A program made the position numbers and the translations under genes. A stretch of DNA of 64,000 bases from Dyadobacter bucti (GTDB lineage Bacteria > Bacteroidota > Bacteroidia > Cytophagales > Spirosomataceae), in NCBI RefSeq assembly GCF_005869225.1, contig NZ_SWFP01000007.1, forward strand, positions 411,453 through 475,452, in the 5' to 3' direction. Numbering within the stretch: position 1 is the first letter of the stretch; the number at the start of each line of letters is the position of its first letter. The notes under the pieces are model-generated. The model saw only the letters and a program-made list of their open reading frames with translations, had not been told where the DNA came from and did no database searches. Of this stretch, positions 24,018-32,214 are shown one piece after another.

Positions 24018-24820
24018 TTATTTAGGCTTTACACCCAGACGAACCCTCAGCCAACTATCGTAGGCACCACTTCCGCCAGGATTCAGATTTCCCAGTGTAA
24101 ACCATCCGTTATCTTCGCCATTCCATCCCCAGTTTATGTGATGAAACGTACTGATCGTACATTGGCAATCTTCCGGAAGCCCTGAATACGAGTAACAATA
24201 ATTCATGGAGTGGTATCCGTCGCATACCCAGTAATGGGAGTCATTCAGATTTGCTCCGGCGGTAGTTCCCCCCATGAGCACTGGCCGTCCGAATTGTGTT
24301 TCGTTTTCCATCATCCCGATATCAGAAGTCCAGTTACCGGTTTTGGAATAACCCGCCCAGCTAAATCCATCCGAGATTTTTGCAGGTAGCGTAAATGTAG
24401 CGCAAACCAACGGAACGTTACTGGAATTCATGGCTGAAGATAAGTTGTACAATAGCCAGGATACCTGCAGTTCACCCGCGGTGAAACCGCTACACTGCTG
24501 CCGAACTTCTACCGGCATCGCATTGAAATTATAGCCCACGGAATAACCTCCGTCGATGCTCATGTTCTACCATTTTTTGGATTGTCCCGGCTTAGGGTAT
24601 TGGCCCTGGTGTAGGCACTGATTTCAAAATGGCTCGCAGCAAATTCATCAATGTCCGACGCTGCAACTAAAAACGAAACCGGGCGTTCCTTTTCAACATC
24701 CGGATCTTTTACCGGCAATCCTTTTTCACAACCTGTGAGAAACAAAAAAGCTAAAATTAAAAAACGGGCGATCCTGGCGACCGGCTTGTTGGCCGCCAAT
24801 GGTTTAAAATTTCCTTCCAT
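24018..24820 (-). pseudogene. C10-family (streptopain-like) peptidase with internal deletion
   Basis: Two frames that overlap as ATGA make up the remnant. The first (24820-24560, 86 residues) has a lipoprotein signal (lipobox LTGC) and the start of a C10 propeptide. The second (24563-24018, 181 residues) is the later catalytic domain: YNFNAMP, CSGFTAGELQVSWLLYNL, the active-site-His segment DSHYWVCDGYH, and a C-terminal HHINWGWNGEDNGWFTLG. Intact C10 peptidases have between these parts the rest of the propeptide and the catalytic-Cys segment, roughly 100-150 residues, all missing here. The product cannot be an active protease. Confidence 0.75.
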
Positions 24821-25310
24821 AGTTTTAACCTTTGATAAATTACGTTACTAAAAGTTATAATTATCAAATGTTGAGTCTGGATCAGCGTGATGATTTAGAA
24901 CCATCAGCCTAGAGGATAAATACCTGATTGCATACGCTTTGTTTTATTTGCTGGCGCCAACAAAACCCCGGGAGGGGAGCGTGTACATGACAAAGATAAA
25001 AAGGAGATGTTACATCCACCCCGGAAAAAACATGGAGAAGTAAAGGTATTTTTACGGTATTTTTTGTAGAAAATATATGAACTAAATGTTCGCAGCTTGC
25101 TGCGTTTTGTCAATGTTCTGCAGATAGCATTCCGCGATAGGGATACTTTGGCCCCCGACAGAAACGATAGGTTATGTGAAGATAAATATTGAAACGACGG
25201 TTCAAAAACGTGTCACCAGCTGGTCTGAAATGTAGTCAACAGGTCCTGTAACTCATAGTCAGCATTTGTAAAAATTCTGCAACCTGCGCGGTGACAGGCA
25301 GACCAATGAA
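24821..25310. other. Gap without recognisable gene
   Basis: About 490 bases upstream of the broken C10 peptidase and downstream of the ketopantoate-reductase-like gene. The ORF of 69 codons at 24904-25113 has no family-like sequence. I see no clear promoter, repeat or RNA here. Confidence 0.5.
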
Positions 25311-26246
25311 CTAATGCAAGGCCCCTGTTTCCGATTTAATTTTAGTAAGCTCCCCAAGCAATTTCGTTTCCCGGACAGCTTCGCTGATGTTAAGGCTCTC
25401 AGCGATCCTGACGATCTCGAAGTTCAACGTATCTATTTCGGTTCTTCTCCCCTTTCGGATATCCTGTAAAGTCGAAATAAGCTGACCGTCGGATGATTTG
25501 CTGATGAGTAAAAGGCTTTCTTCTACTTCAATCGGTTCCAGCAGGACGTTTTTAATTTTCGCGATCGTGACGCACTCAGCAATGATCCTACGGGCAATTT
25601 CAAGCGCCCGCGCATTCCTGTGAAATATACCATTATCGGCTTCCAGCAACGGACAAACAGAATTGAACACACAATTTGCGATCGCTTTTTTCCAGATAAT
25701 ATGCTGCATGTTTGCTTCACTTTTGAAGCTGAATTCCGGTGTATGAAGCTGTTTTACAATATGTTCCAAATGATCATAACTGCCCTGTTCTATTCCTATT
25801 GGGCTAATACCCACCGGCTTGAATCGGACCGTCAGATCGTCGACAGCCTGACTGGTAACGAACAATACACAGCGGTAAAGCTCTGAAAATTCCTGCTCGA
25901 CGAAGGGCTGCTCCACACCCAGACCATTCTGAAGAAGGACAATGGGAGAATTGCCTGTTTTTCCTTTCAGTGAAACCGCCAGTTGCTGGTTTCCAAACGA
26001 CTTATTGGCCAGAACAATAATGCCGTCTATCTCAGGCAAAGTGTCCAACGTCCTGATTTCTATGTCGGCCTCGCTCACGGTCCCATCCTGCATCTCCACC
26101 CTGATTCTTTCCGTTTTCACGCTGCCGTCGTTCACACTGCCCCTGATCAAGGTCACCTTCTGCCCCGAAATCCTGAGAAATACCGCAAGAGCCTTCCCGA
26201 TCGCCCCCGATCCGAGAATATATATATGGTTTTTGCCTGAACGCAT
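25311..26246 (-). CDS. Ketopantoate reductase family protein (ApbA/PanE-like)
   Basis: The 311-residue protein has the N-terminal Rossmann loop GSGAIG (residues 13-18), an NGLG motif in the PIVLLQNGLGVEQPF segment, and the C-terminal helical domain with the conserved Lys and Asn in IIWKKAIANCVFN and a late KGRRTEID. These are the marks of the 2-dehydropantoate 2-reductase family, which makes pantoate for coenzyme A, although paralogues act on other 2-oxo acids. It stands alone, so its substrate is unproven. Confidence 0.85.
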   Translation of the reverse strand: MRSGKNHIYILGSGAIGKALAVFLRISGQKVTLIRGSVNDGSVKTERIRVEMQDGTVSEADIEIRTLDTLPEIDGIIVLANKSFGNQQLAVSLKGKTGNSPIVLLQNGLGVEQPFVEQEFSELYRCVLFVTSQAVDDLTVRFKPVGISPIGIEQGSYDHLEHIVKQLHTPEFSFKSEANMQHIIWKKAIANCVFNSVCPLLEADNGIFHRNARALEIARRIIAECVTIAKIKNVLLEPIEVEESLLLISKSSDGQLISTLQDIRKGRRTEIDTLNFEIVRIAESLNISEAVRETKLLGELTKIKSETGALH

Positions 26247-26398
26247 GTCGCTTGGAGATAATGTACGCAGGCAAAATTGGCTAAAAAAAGATCACAATAG
26301 CAGATACAGTTTTGTTGGTTTTGGCGATAACAGTTTGGGGCTTGAAATGAATTTGGTCAAAAAAAATTCGCCGGCCACGATGACCGGCGCTGTAAATC

Positions 26399-27010
26399 TT
26401 AATGCCTTCCGCGTCTTTTGTTAGGCTTATCAATTTCTTTGTTAAAAGTACCATCGGCGTTGAAAATCAACACTTTCACAGCGTCGGCGGTTTTGATTGC
26501 TACGTAGTACTCCCCGTCAACATTGGTAGCCGCCTCTTTGATCGCAGCTCCCGTGTAATTTGCATCAATGTAATCGGTTACGGCAACAGGAAGTGCTGTA
26601 CTGTCAATTCTGGTCAGCTTGGCTTTGGGGGCATGCTGCTTCAATTCCCTGCCAAATGTTCCGTCTGCATTAAAAAGCAAGCCGGTAATCGTTCCGTCCG
26701 CCAGCACAATGGCTACCACTACCCTTCCCGAAACATCCTTCGCAGCATATTTGACTGTCGCACCCGGATAAGTTGAACTGATATAGTCCGTTATGGTTGT
26801 CGCCAGGTCGGCAGAATCAATCTCGGTCAGTTTTCCCTTGCAGGTCCTTACGGTCACAGAATCCGTCGATACAGCCAGTCTCGCGGCCGAGGCTACCAAA
26901 GTTTCGATGCCGGATGTAGCATCTGTTGCAGGAGATGGATTTGAGCTATTATTCTGGCAGGCACTAAACCAAATTCCACAGATCGCGAGCAATAGCAGGA
27001 GTCTTTTCAT
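26399..27010 (-). CDS. PepSY-like lipoprotein with two repeats
   Basis: The 203-residue protein (starting at Met in MKRLLLLL, four codons after an upstream Met) has a lipobox WFSAC and two tandem repeats of about 65 residues, each of the form KxKLTxIDSxxL...TDYI...YxGAxxKxAxxxVxGxxxVAI...LxFNADGTFxxE. They match the PepSY-like putative beta-lactamase-inhibitor-like fold common in Bacteroidota. The C-terminus is basic (NKRRGRH). Periplasmic or outer-membrane-facing; function unknown. Confidence 0.78.
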   Translation of the reverse strand: MKRLLLLLAICGIWFSACQNNSSNPSPATDATSGIETLVASAARLAVSTDSVTVRTCKGKLTEIDSADLATTITDYISSTYPGATVKYAAKDVSGRVVVAIVLADGTITGLLFNADGTFGRELKQHAPKAKLTRIDSTALPVAVTDYIDANYTGAAIKEAATNVDGEYYVAIKTADAVKVLIFNADGTFNKEIDKPNKRRGRH

Positions 27011-27164
27011 TTTAGTAGGCAATTTGAAGTGGATGATAATTTTACAATCATCACTTACGCCAACCGGCTGACCAGCGTTGCATAAGATTTAATATATGAG
27101 CATAACCAGCGCGACAATCACGATTTATGCTTTAATTAGGGTAACCCAAAAAGTAATTCCGCCG

Positions 27165-28748
27165 ATGCATACAATTTTACCATTCCTGCTCGCGATGATA
27201 GCGGCCATCGTGATGCTGAACATGCTGGCCACCAAATTAAAGATTGCCTATCCGATCCTGCTCGTTGTAGCTGGTCTGCTGGTCAGTTTTCTGCCGGGCC
27301 TGCCGATGGTGCGGATCAATCCTGATCTTATCTTTTTTATTTTTTTGCCGCCCCTGCTCTTCGAGGCCTCCTGGACGATCTCATTCAAAGAGATGAAAAA
27401 ATGGTGGCGCATCATTGGCAGCTTTGCCTTCCTGGTTGTGTTTTTTACCGCAATGTCCGTTGCCGTTGTCGCCAACCATTTCATTCCCGGATTTACCATT
27501 GCTTCCGGGTTCTTACTAGGCGGTATCGTATCGCCGCCCGACGCTGTAAGTACCGGCGCCATTACCAAATTTGTAAAAATACCCAGGTCCACTGCGACGA
27601 TCCTGGAAGGTGAAAGCCTGCTCAACGACGCTTCTTCGCTGATCGTTTTCAGGTTTGCGCTGGTGGCTGTCGGGACAGGACAGTTTATCTGGCAGGAGGC
27701 GGCCCTGAGTTTTCTATGGATGGCGATCGGCGGCGCAGGCCTGGGTTTGCTGCTGGCGTGGGTCTTTGTTCAGGCACACAAGCGCCTTCCGCTCGACGCG
27801 CAGTCGGCCATCGCGCTGACGCTCATTGAGCCTTATTTTATGTACTGGGTGGCTGAACAAGTGCATTGTTCGGGTGTGCTGGCTGTTGTAAGCGGCGGCT
27901 TATATATGTCGGCAAGACGACTCGTGTTTCTGGACAGTGCCAGCCGCATCCGTAGTTTCAGTGTCTGGGAAAGTTTTGTGTTTATACTAAATGGCGTGGT
28001 CTTTCTCATCATCGGCCTGGAACTTCCCGAAATCGTGGAAGGCCTGCGTACCGAAGGTATTCCGTTACGTACCGCAATCGGGTTTGGGGTACTGGTGACT
28101 GGCGTGCTGATTGCTGCGCGCATGATCAGCTCTTATGCGGCCTTACTGGCTACGATGATCTTTCGTCCCGGCGTGGTCCCGCGTGCCCGTTCCAACAAAA
28201 TGCGCTGGCTCATGCCCATGCTGCTCGGCTGGACTGGTATGCGGGGTGTGGTGTCGCTGGCTGCTGCCCTGGCTATACCCATCACATTAGACAACGGCAC
28301 TGCTTTCCCGCACAGGAATATTATTCTGGTAATCACTTTTGTGGCTATACTGCTTACCCTCCTCGTTCAGGGGCTTACACTTCCTTATTTTATCAGACGA
28401 ACTGAATTATTTGACGGCCTGGCCGAAGAAGGATCAGAAGAACTGACCAAACGGGAAATGAAACGCGGCCTGAAACAGCACGTCTATCAGTTTTTGAAAA
28501 CCAAATATGAAAATGAGCTGAACGGCCATGCCGGTATGGAAAAATTCCTGAAACAATGGGAAGAGCGTGCCAAAGCCACCGACGACAGCTGGATGAACAA
28601 CAAGACAAAAGCCATTTTTGTGGAAGTGCTCGAAGTCCAGCGGGAATACCTCGTAGAACTGAACAAAGATCCGCAGATCGACGAGGAAATCATCCGGCAG
28701 CAATTATATCAGATCGATCTGGAGGAAGAGCGGTTGAAAATTATTTAG
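27165..28748 (+). CDS. Na+/H+ antiporter, CPA1 family
   Basis: The protein has 12 or so hydrophobic segments and the CPA1 hallmarks: FLPPLLFEASW, GGIVSPPDAVSTG and GESLLNDASSLIVFR, including the ND pair used for ion exchange, and GWTGMRGVVSLAAALAIP. A charged cytoplasmic tail of about 110 residues follows. I prefer ATG 27165 (527 residues), which begins right at the first membrane segment; ATG 27096 would add a 23-residue leader. It exchanges Na+ for H+ for pH and salt balance. It converges with the DUF1801 gene. Confidence 0.92.
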   Translation: MHTILPFLLAMIAAIVMLNMLATKLKIAYPILLVVAGLLVSFLPGLPMVRINPDLIFFIFLPPLLFEASWTISFKEMKKWWRIIGSFAFLVVFFTAMSVAVVANHFIPGFTIASGFLLGGIVSPPDAVSTGAITKFVKIPRSTATILEGESLLNDASSLIVFRFALVAVGTGQFIWQEAALSFLWMAIGGAGLGLLLAWVFVQAHKRLPLDAQSAIALTLIEPYFMYWVAEQVHCSGVLAVVSGGLYMSARRLVFLDSASRIRSFSVWESFVFILNGVVFLIIGLELPEIVEGLRTEGIPLRTAIGFGVLVTGVLIAARMISSYAALLATMIFRPGVVPRARSNKMRWLMPMLLGWTGMRGVVSLAAALAIPITLDNGTAFPHRNIILVITFVAILLTLLVQGLTLPYFIRRTELFDGLAEEGSEELTKREMKRGLKQHVYQFLKTKYENELNGHAGMEKFLKQWEERAKATDDSWMNNKTKAIFVEVLEVQREYLVELNKDPQIDEEIIRQQLYQIDLEEERLKII

Positions 28749-28750
28749 CT

Positions 28751-29119
28751 CTACTTCGCTGCTTCAGTTTCTCCTTTCCTGAATTTCAGAAGTCGTTCCA
28801 GGAAGTCTACCGGTAGCGGCTTGTCCGATGGAAACTGGATCACCGATTTTGAAACTTTCAACCCTTTCAGCTCTTTGGCAAATTCGGCCAGCAATGCATC
28901 GCTCCATGGATTGGAAACGGTAACGTGCTTTGCAAACGCCGCGTAATAGATCAAAAATTTCTTGCCGATTTTGAATGCAGGTATCTGGTAACTGATCACT
29001 TCCTCCGCTTCAGGCGCTATTTTATGCACAAGATCACGAATGCTCTGCAGTCTCTCCTGGACATCCTGCGGTAATGTCTCGTGGTATTCATCAATGGTTT
29101 TGAAGTCTGTTTTAGCCAT
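28751..29119 (-). CDS. DUF1801 protein (YdhG-like)
   Basis: The 122-residue protein has the DUF1801 pattern: IDEYHETLPQDVQERLQSIRDLVHKIAPEAEEVISYQIPAFK..., YYAAFAKHVTVSNP, SVIQFPSDKPLP. Family members are small cytoplasmic proteins with an alpha/beta fold; B. subtilis YdhG/Fra is proposed to help iron handling, but that does not carry over with certainty. It stands alone, stop codons two bases apart from the antiporter gene. Confidence 0.85.
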   Translation of the reverse strand: MAKTDFKTIDEYHETLPQDVQERLQSIRDLVHKIAPEAEEVISYQIPAFKIGKKFLIYYAAFAKHVTVSNPWSDALLAEFAKELKGLKVSKSVIQFPSDKPLPVDFLERLLKFRKGETEAAK

Positions 29120-29240
29120 GGGGATTTTTAGGTTTAGATTGTTATTGGAATTGATATATTGATTGGGCTGGTTATACTCAAAAGAAAAAACACTTCGTGT
29201 TTTAACTAATTGGTTATGTTCCCTATGGGAAATTTTGTCT

Positions 29241-29414
29241 CCTGAGCCCCGGGTGATGCCCGAGGCTCAGGCATTTTAGCCCGTTGGGCTATTTGTTTGT
29301 AAATTTCATTTCCCCATTCCTCCATCGTCCTTTCCTCCTTCTCCCAATTTTAATTATCCTTCTCCGCCCAGGGCGATGCCGCGAGGCTTTAATATTTTAG
29401 CCCGTTGGGCTAGT
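29241..29414. repeat. REP-like palindrome doublets, copies 1 and 2
   Basis: Each copy has a GC-rich hairpin (CCTGAGCCCCGGGTGATGCC... pairing with GAGGCTCAGG at 29241-29271; GCCCAGGGCGATGCCGCGAGGC at 29367-29388) followed by ATTTTAGCCCGTTGGGCTA, whose AGCCC-GTT-GGGCT core (29278-29290 and 29399-29411) forms a second short hairpin. The same two-part unit recurs at 30675-30945. Confidence 0.75.
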
Positions 29415-29469
29415 TGATAGGAGCGAAAACTAATATTTTCTTGAAATTTTTATATATAAATAAATTATA

Positions 29470-29477
29470 TATATTTG
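29470..29477 (+). promoter_or_regulatory. -7 promoter box TATATTTG
   Basis: TATATTTG is an exact match to the Bacteroidota TAnnTTTG -7 box, 49 bases upstream of the ExbD start codon. A TTG at 29441-29443 is a possible -33 element but the spacing is longer than usual. Confidence 0.5.
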
Positions 29478-29525
29478 AAACATCTATTAGTTATGACTCA
29501 TTCTTCCCACTTTAATTAAACCTTT

Positions 29526-30125
29526 ATGGAAACGATTCAATTTTCCGGAAATGGACGCATCTCAGGCCTCGGCAAGGTAAGAAACAGCAGGTTGCTCACA
29601 GCCGTGGACATGACTCCTATGGTTGATCTTGGTTTTTTACTGATCACATTTTTCATGCTTACCACTACGTTATCCAGCCCTACGGCGATGTCAGTATTTT
29701 TTCCCAAAAAAACGGATGACGGCACGATGCCAATAAAGGCATCCAACGTATTAACTATTTTTCTTGGTGATAATGACGATATCCATTATCTGGACGGAAT
29801 TGCGGCTACTGACGACAAGGCTTTGTCGGCTTTGAAGACTACCCATTCCGGCTTTGAGTTGAGAAATATTATTTTTGCGGCGCAGCGGCGTGTCAGTTCC
29901 ATGCGGCGAAATGCAGGTGAAAACGCTGAGACATTTACGGTAGTTATCAAACCAACGGCAGGTTCCAGTTATAAAAACATGGTAGATGCAATGGACGAAA
30001 TGGCAATCACTAGGACGAGCCGCTATGCGCTGGTCGACGAACTTACTCCGGCAGAATCAAAACTTTTGGCAAACCGGCAGAATATAAATAGACGCATTCC
30101 CACAAAAACGGGGCATCTTAAATAA
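29526..30125 (+). CDS. ExbD/TolR-like biopolymer transport protein
   Basis: The 199-residue protein has a short cytoplasmic N-terminus followed by one membrane segment containing the conserved Asp: TAVDMTPMVDLGFLLITFFML. The periplasmic part ends in the ExbD/TolR fold (FTVVIKPTAGSSYKNMVDAMDEM). ExbD works with ExbB and TonB to energise outer-membrane transport; here no exbB or tonB is adjacent, so it is an orphan copy that would have to work with partners encoded elsewhere. Its own promoter box is visible upstream. Confidence 0.85.
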   Translation: METIQFSGNGRISGLGKVRNSRLLTAVDMTPMVDLGFLLITFFMLTTTLSSPTAMSVFFPKKTDDGTMPIKASNVLTIFLGDNDDIHYLDGIAATDDKALSALKTTHSGFELRNIIFAAQRRVSSMRRNAGENAETFTVVIKPTAGSSYKNMVDAMDEMAITRTSRYALVDELTPAESKLLANRQNINRRIPTKTGHLK

Positions 30126-30176
30126 AGAAGGGACAACCCACTCTTCGCTGGCTACCCCTTCCTTCGTCATTCTTTT

Positions 30177-30422
30177 TTACTGCCCTTTTGCCATCTTCCC
30201 AATTTCCTGAAAGAAAAATACCAGGTCGCGGAAAGACACAAACATGTTACTTCCACGGGGATCGTGACCTGCGTCCTGAACAAGCACCGTGTAGCCGGTG
30301 TACATGTGCCAGAGATCGTCGATCAAGGTAGCAGCGTCGCTTTGAGAGAGCAACTCTTGAACTTTGTGGCCATAGGCGAGCCGCAGCGAGTCTTCCGACT
30401 CTTCATTTTGGTTGGTGTGCAT
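30177..30422 (-). CDS. Small hypothetical protein
   Basis: An 81-residue acidic protein with no signal peptide (LAYGHKVQELLSQSDAATLI, LWHMYTGYTVLV, FVSFRDLVFFFQEIG). No family is recognised. The amphipathic helices suggest a folded small cytoplasmic protein. It converges with exbD. The length and codon use look like a gene, but I have no homologue in mind. Confidence 0.5.
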   Translation of the reverse strand: MHTNQNEESEDSLRLAYGHKVQELLSQSDAATLIDDLWHMYTGYTVLVQDAGHDPRGSNMFVSFRDLVFFFQEIGKMAKGQ

Positions 30423-31128
30423 AAATTATGATTTTTGGAAATGATAAAAAATGCCTTGTCTTAGGTGTCCAAACGCTCATAGAAGCGATTAGGAGGCTTT
30501 CGCCGATCCTCACCATAACAAGGCAAAACTTTTAAATTCTTCATACTCTATGATTTTTTTGGAATGCGAATATTTGCAGGATTTTGCTAAGAAGCAAATA
30601 TGAATGGGGCGACATAATACCTGACCTTTGTAATTTACATTCCCTTTCCTCCTCCAACATTTTTAATTCTCTCTCCTCCGCCCCGGGCGGTGCCGCGGGG
30701 CTCAGGTATTTAAGCCCGTTGGGCTATTTGGGAGTTATATTTAAATTCCCATTCTCCCCTTACTCCTTTTCAAATTCTCTCCTGTACCCTGGGCGATGCC
30801 CTAGGGCACAGGTATTTGAGCCCGTTGGGCTATTTGGGAGTTATGATTGTGAATTCTCATTTCTCCCTTACTCCTTTTCAAATTCTCTCCTGTACCCTGC
30901 GCGATGCCCTAGGGCACAGGTATTTAAGCCCGTTGGGCTATTTGGGAGTTATATTTGAATTCCCATTCTCCCCTTACTCCCTTCTCCCTTTCCTCCCTCT
31001 TTAAACAAATATTCCTCACAAAACCAGGGATTAATAATTCATCCCCGCTTATAGATTAATGATGAATCCTTGCCTACTTTTAATGATCATAATGCTGAGA
31101 GGCTGATATCCATTTACTAAACCCCAAA
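30423..31128. other. Intergenic region with tandem REP-like array
   Basis: About 700 bases without a gene. Three near-tandem palindrome doublets (30675-30945) fill the centre. An ORF that runs through the repeats on the plus strand (30584-30958) has internally repeated nonsense (RCPRAQVF.PVGLFGSY) and is a by-product of the repeat, not a gene. Confidence 0.6.
30675..30990. repeat. REP-like palindrome doublets, tandem copies 3-5
   Basis: Three units start at about 30675, 30781 and 30889, a period of 106-108 bases. Each has a GC hairpin (for example CCTGTACCCTGGGCGATGCC with CTAGGGCACAGG) then TATTT(A/G)AGCCCGTTGGGCTATTTGGGAGTTAT and a pyrimidine-rich spacer (CTCCCCTTACTCC). Same family as 29241-29414. 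Such doublets are typical targets of Y1 (RAYT) transposases; a Y1 transposase gene is at 63328-63789. Confidence 0.8.
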
Positions 31129-31998
31129 ATGATGCAAACAAGATTCGGGAAAACCGGGAAATTAAATTTAAAAGCTGTTTCATTATGCGCTGTGCTGCTC
31201 CTGGGAGGAACACTGTTATCATTGACGTGGAATAATCCACGTACCTGGAAACTGGGTGTCGCTTTGTACACTTTTAACCCTTCGTCTTTCGAAGGACAGC
31301 TCAACAAGGCCGACAGCGCAGGCCTGAAATATGTAGAAGGCTTTACATTCGGAAAGTCCATCCCCGAACTGAAAGATTCTGCGATCATGAACCTTTCTCC
31401 TTCTGGCGTCAAAAAACTCAAAGCGTTCGTGGAAAAAAAGGGCCTGAAAATGGAATCGATTTACCTCGTGGGTGGCAAAACGGTGAACGACTGGAAAAAG
31501 GAATTTGAAGTAGCGAAGAACTTCGATGTAAAGTATGTGACTGCGGAGCCGCCCGTCCGGATGTGGGACAGTATCGACAGTCTGGCCGGAAAGTACGGCG
31601 TTAAAGTAGCGATCCATAACCACTGGAAAGGAACGAGTGCATACTGGCACCCCGATTCAGTGCTCGCAGCCTTGAAAAACCATCCGAATTTTGCGGTTTG
31701 TGCCGACCTTGGCCACATGCCCAAGAGCGGGATCAACCCGGTGGATGCCTTGAAAAAACTGAAAGGTCACGTGATCGCTATTCACTTGAAGGATATCGCA
31801 GCTTACAATGACCCCAAACTGGTGGATGTGGTGGTAGGAACCGGCGTGATCGATTTTCCGGCGGTTTTTAAAGAACTGGAAAATCAGAAGTTCAACGGAC
31901 ATATCATTATCGAACGCGATCGCCAGGAAAAGCCAAGCAACCTGGCCTCGGTGATTCAAACGGTGAAGTATTATAAAACCACCTTGGGTTTGAAATAA
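31129..31998 (+). CDS. Sugar phosphate isomerase/epimerase (TIM barrel, AP2Ec)
   Basis: The 289-residue protein has a hydrophobic N-terminal segment (AVLLLGGTLLSLTW, residues 16-30), probably a signal peptide or anchor, then a xylose-isomerase-like TIM barrel: LGVALYTFNPSSFE, KYVEGFTFGK, VAIHNHWKG, CADLGHMPKSG, VIAIHLKD, HIIIERD. The last four contain the Glu/His/Asp residues that bind metal in this superfamily. Bacteroidota secrete many such proteins near sugar or polyol oxidoreductases. Substrate unknown. Confidence 0.85.
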   Translation: MMQTRFGKTGKLNLKAVSLCAVLLLGGTLLSLTWNNPRTWKLGVALYTFNPSSFEGQLNKADSAGLKYVEGFTFGKSIPELKDSAIMNLSPSGVKKLKAFVEKKGLKMESIYLVGGKTVNDWKKEFEVAKNFDVKYVTAEPPVRMWDSIDSLAGKYGVKVAIHNHWKGTSAYWHPDSVLAALKNHPNFAVCADLGHMPKSGINPVDALKKLKGHVIAIHLKDIAAYNDPKLVDVVVGTGVIDFPAVFKELENQKFNGHIIIERDRQEKPSNLASVIQTVKYYKTTLGLK

Positions 31999-32214
31999 CC
32001 GCATACAATCCCGAAGGAATGTATTTACTCTGGAAAACGATATTTTGACAAAAGCTGAACCCCGCGAGGGTGACATTGTCGAAGCGATGTCACCCCTGCG
32101 AGATTTAAGTTTTTCCATTGGGCCATTTATTATAATAATTTCAGCCCTTTGGACTTTCTGTTTCTGTTATTGCTGCACATTTTTTAATTTAATCCTGCAT
32201 TTAACGAACAGAAA
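31999..32214. repeat. Intergenic hairpin element
   Basis: Arms at 32063-32076 and 32087-32100 (CGCGAGGGTGACAT / ATGTCACCCCTGCG, 12 of 14 pairing) form a stable hairpin with a ten-base loop. It lies 65 bases after the isomerase stop and is followed by a pyrimidine-rich AT stretch. It may be a terminator-like or REP-like element; it differs in sequence from the doublets at 29-31 kb. Confidence 0.55.

Larger units (their letters stand above)
29120..29525. other. Intergenic region with two REP-like palindrome units
   Basis: Contains two copies of a palindrome doublet (about 29241-29294 and 29367-29414) and the -7 box of the exbD gene (29470-29477). Between them the sequence is AT-rich and pyrimidine-rich, with no coding frame. 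Confidence 0.6.

Noticed and set aside
30584..30958. 124-residue plus-strand ORF over the repeat array
   Set aside because: Its repeated RCPRAQVF.PVGLFGSY pattern is the translation of the REP-like units, not a protein.
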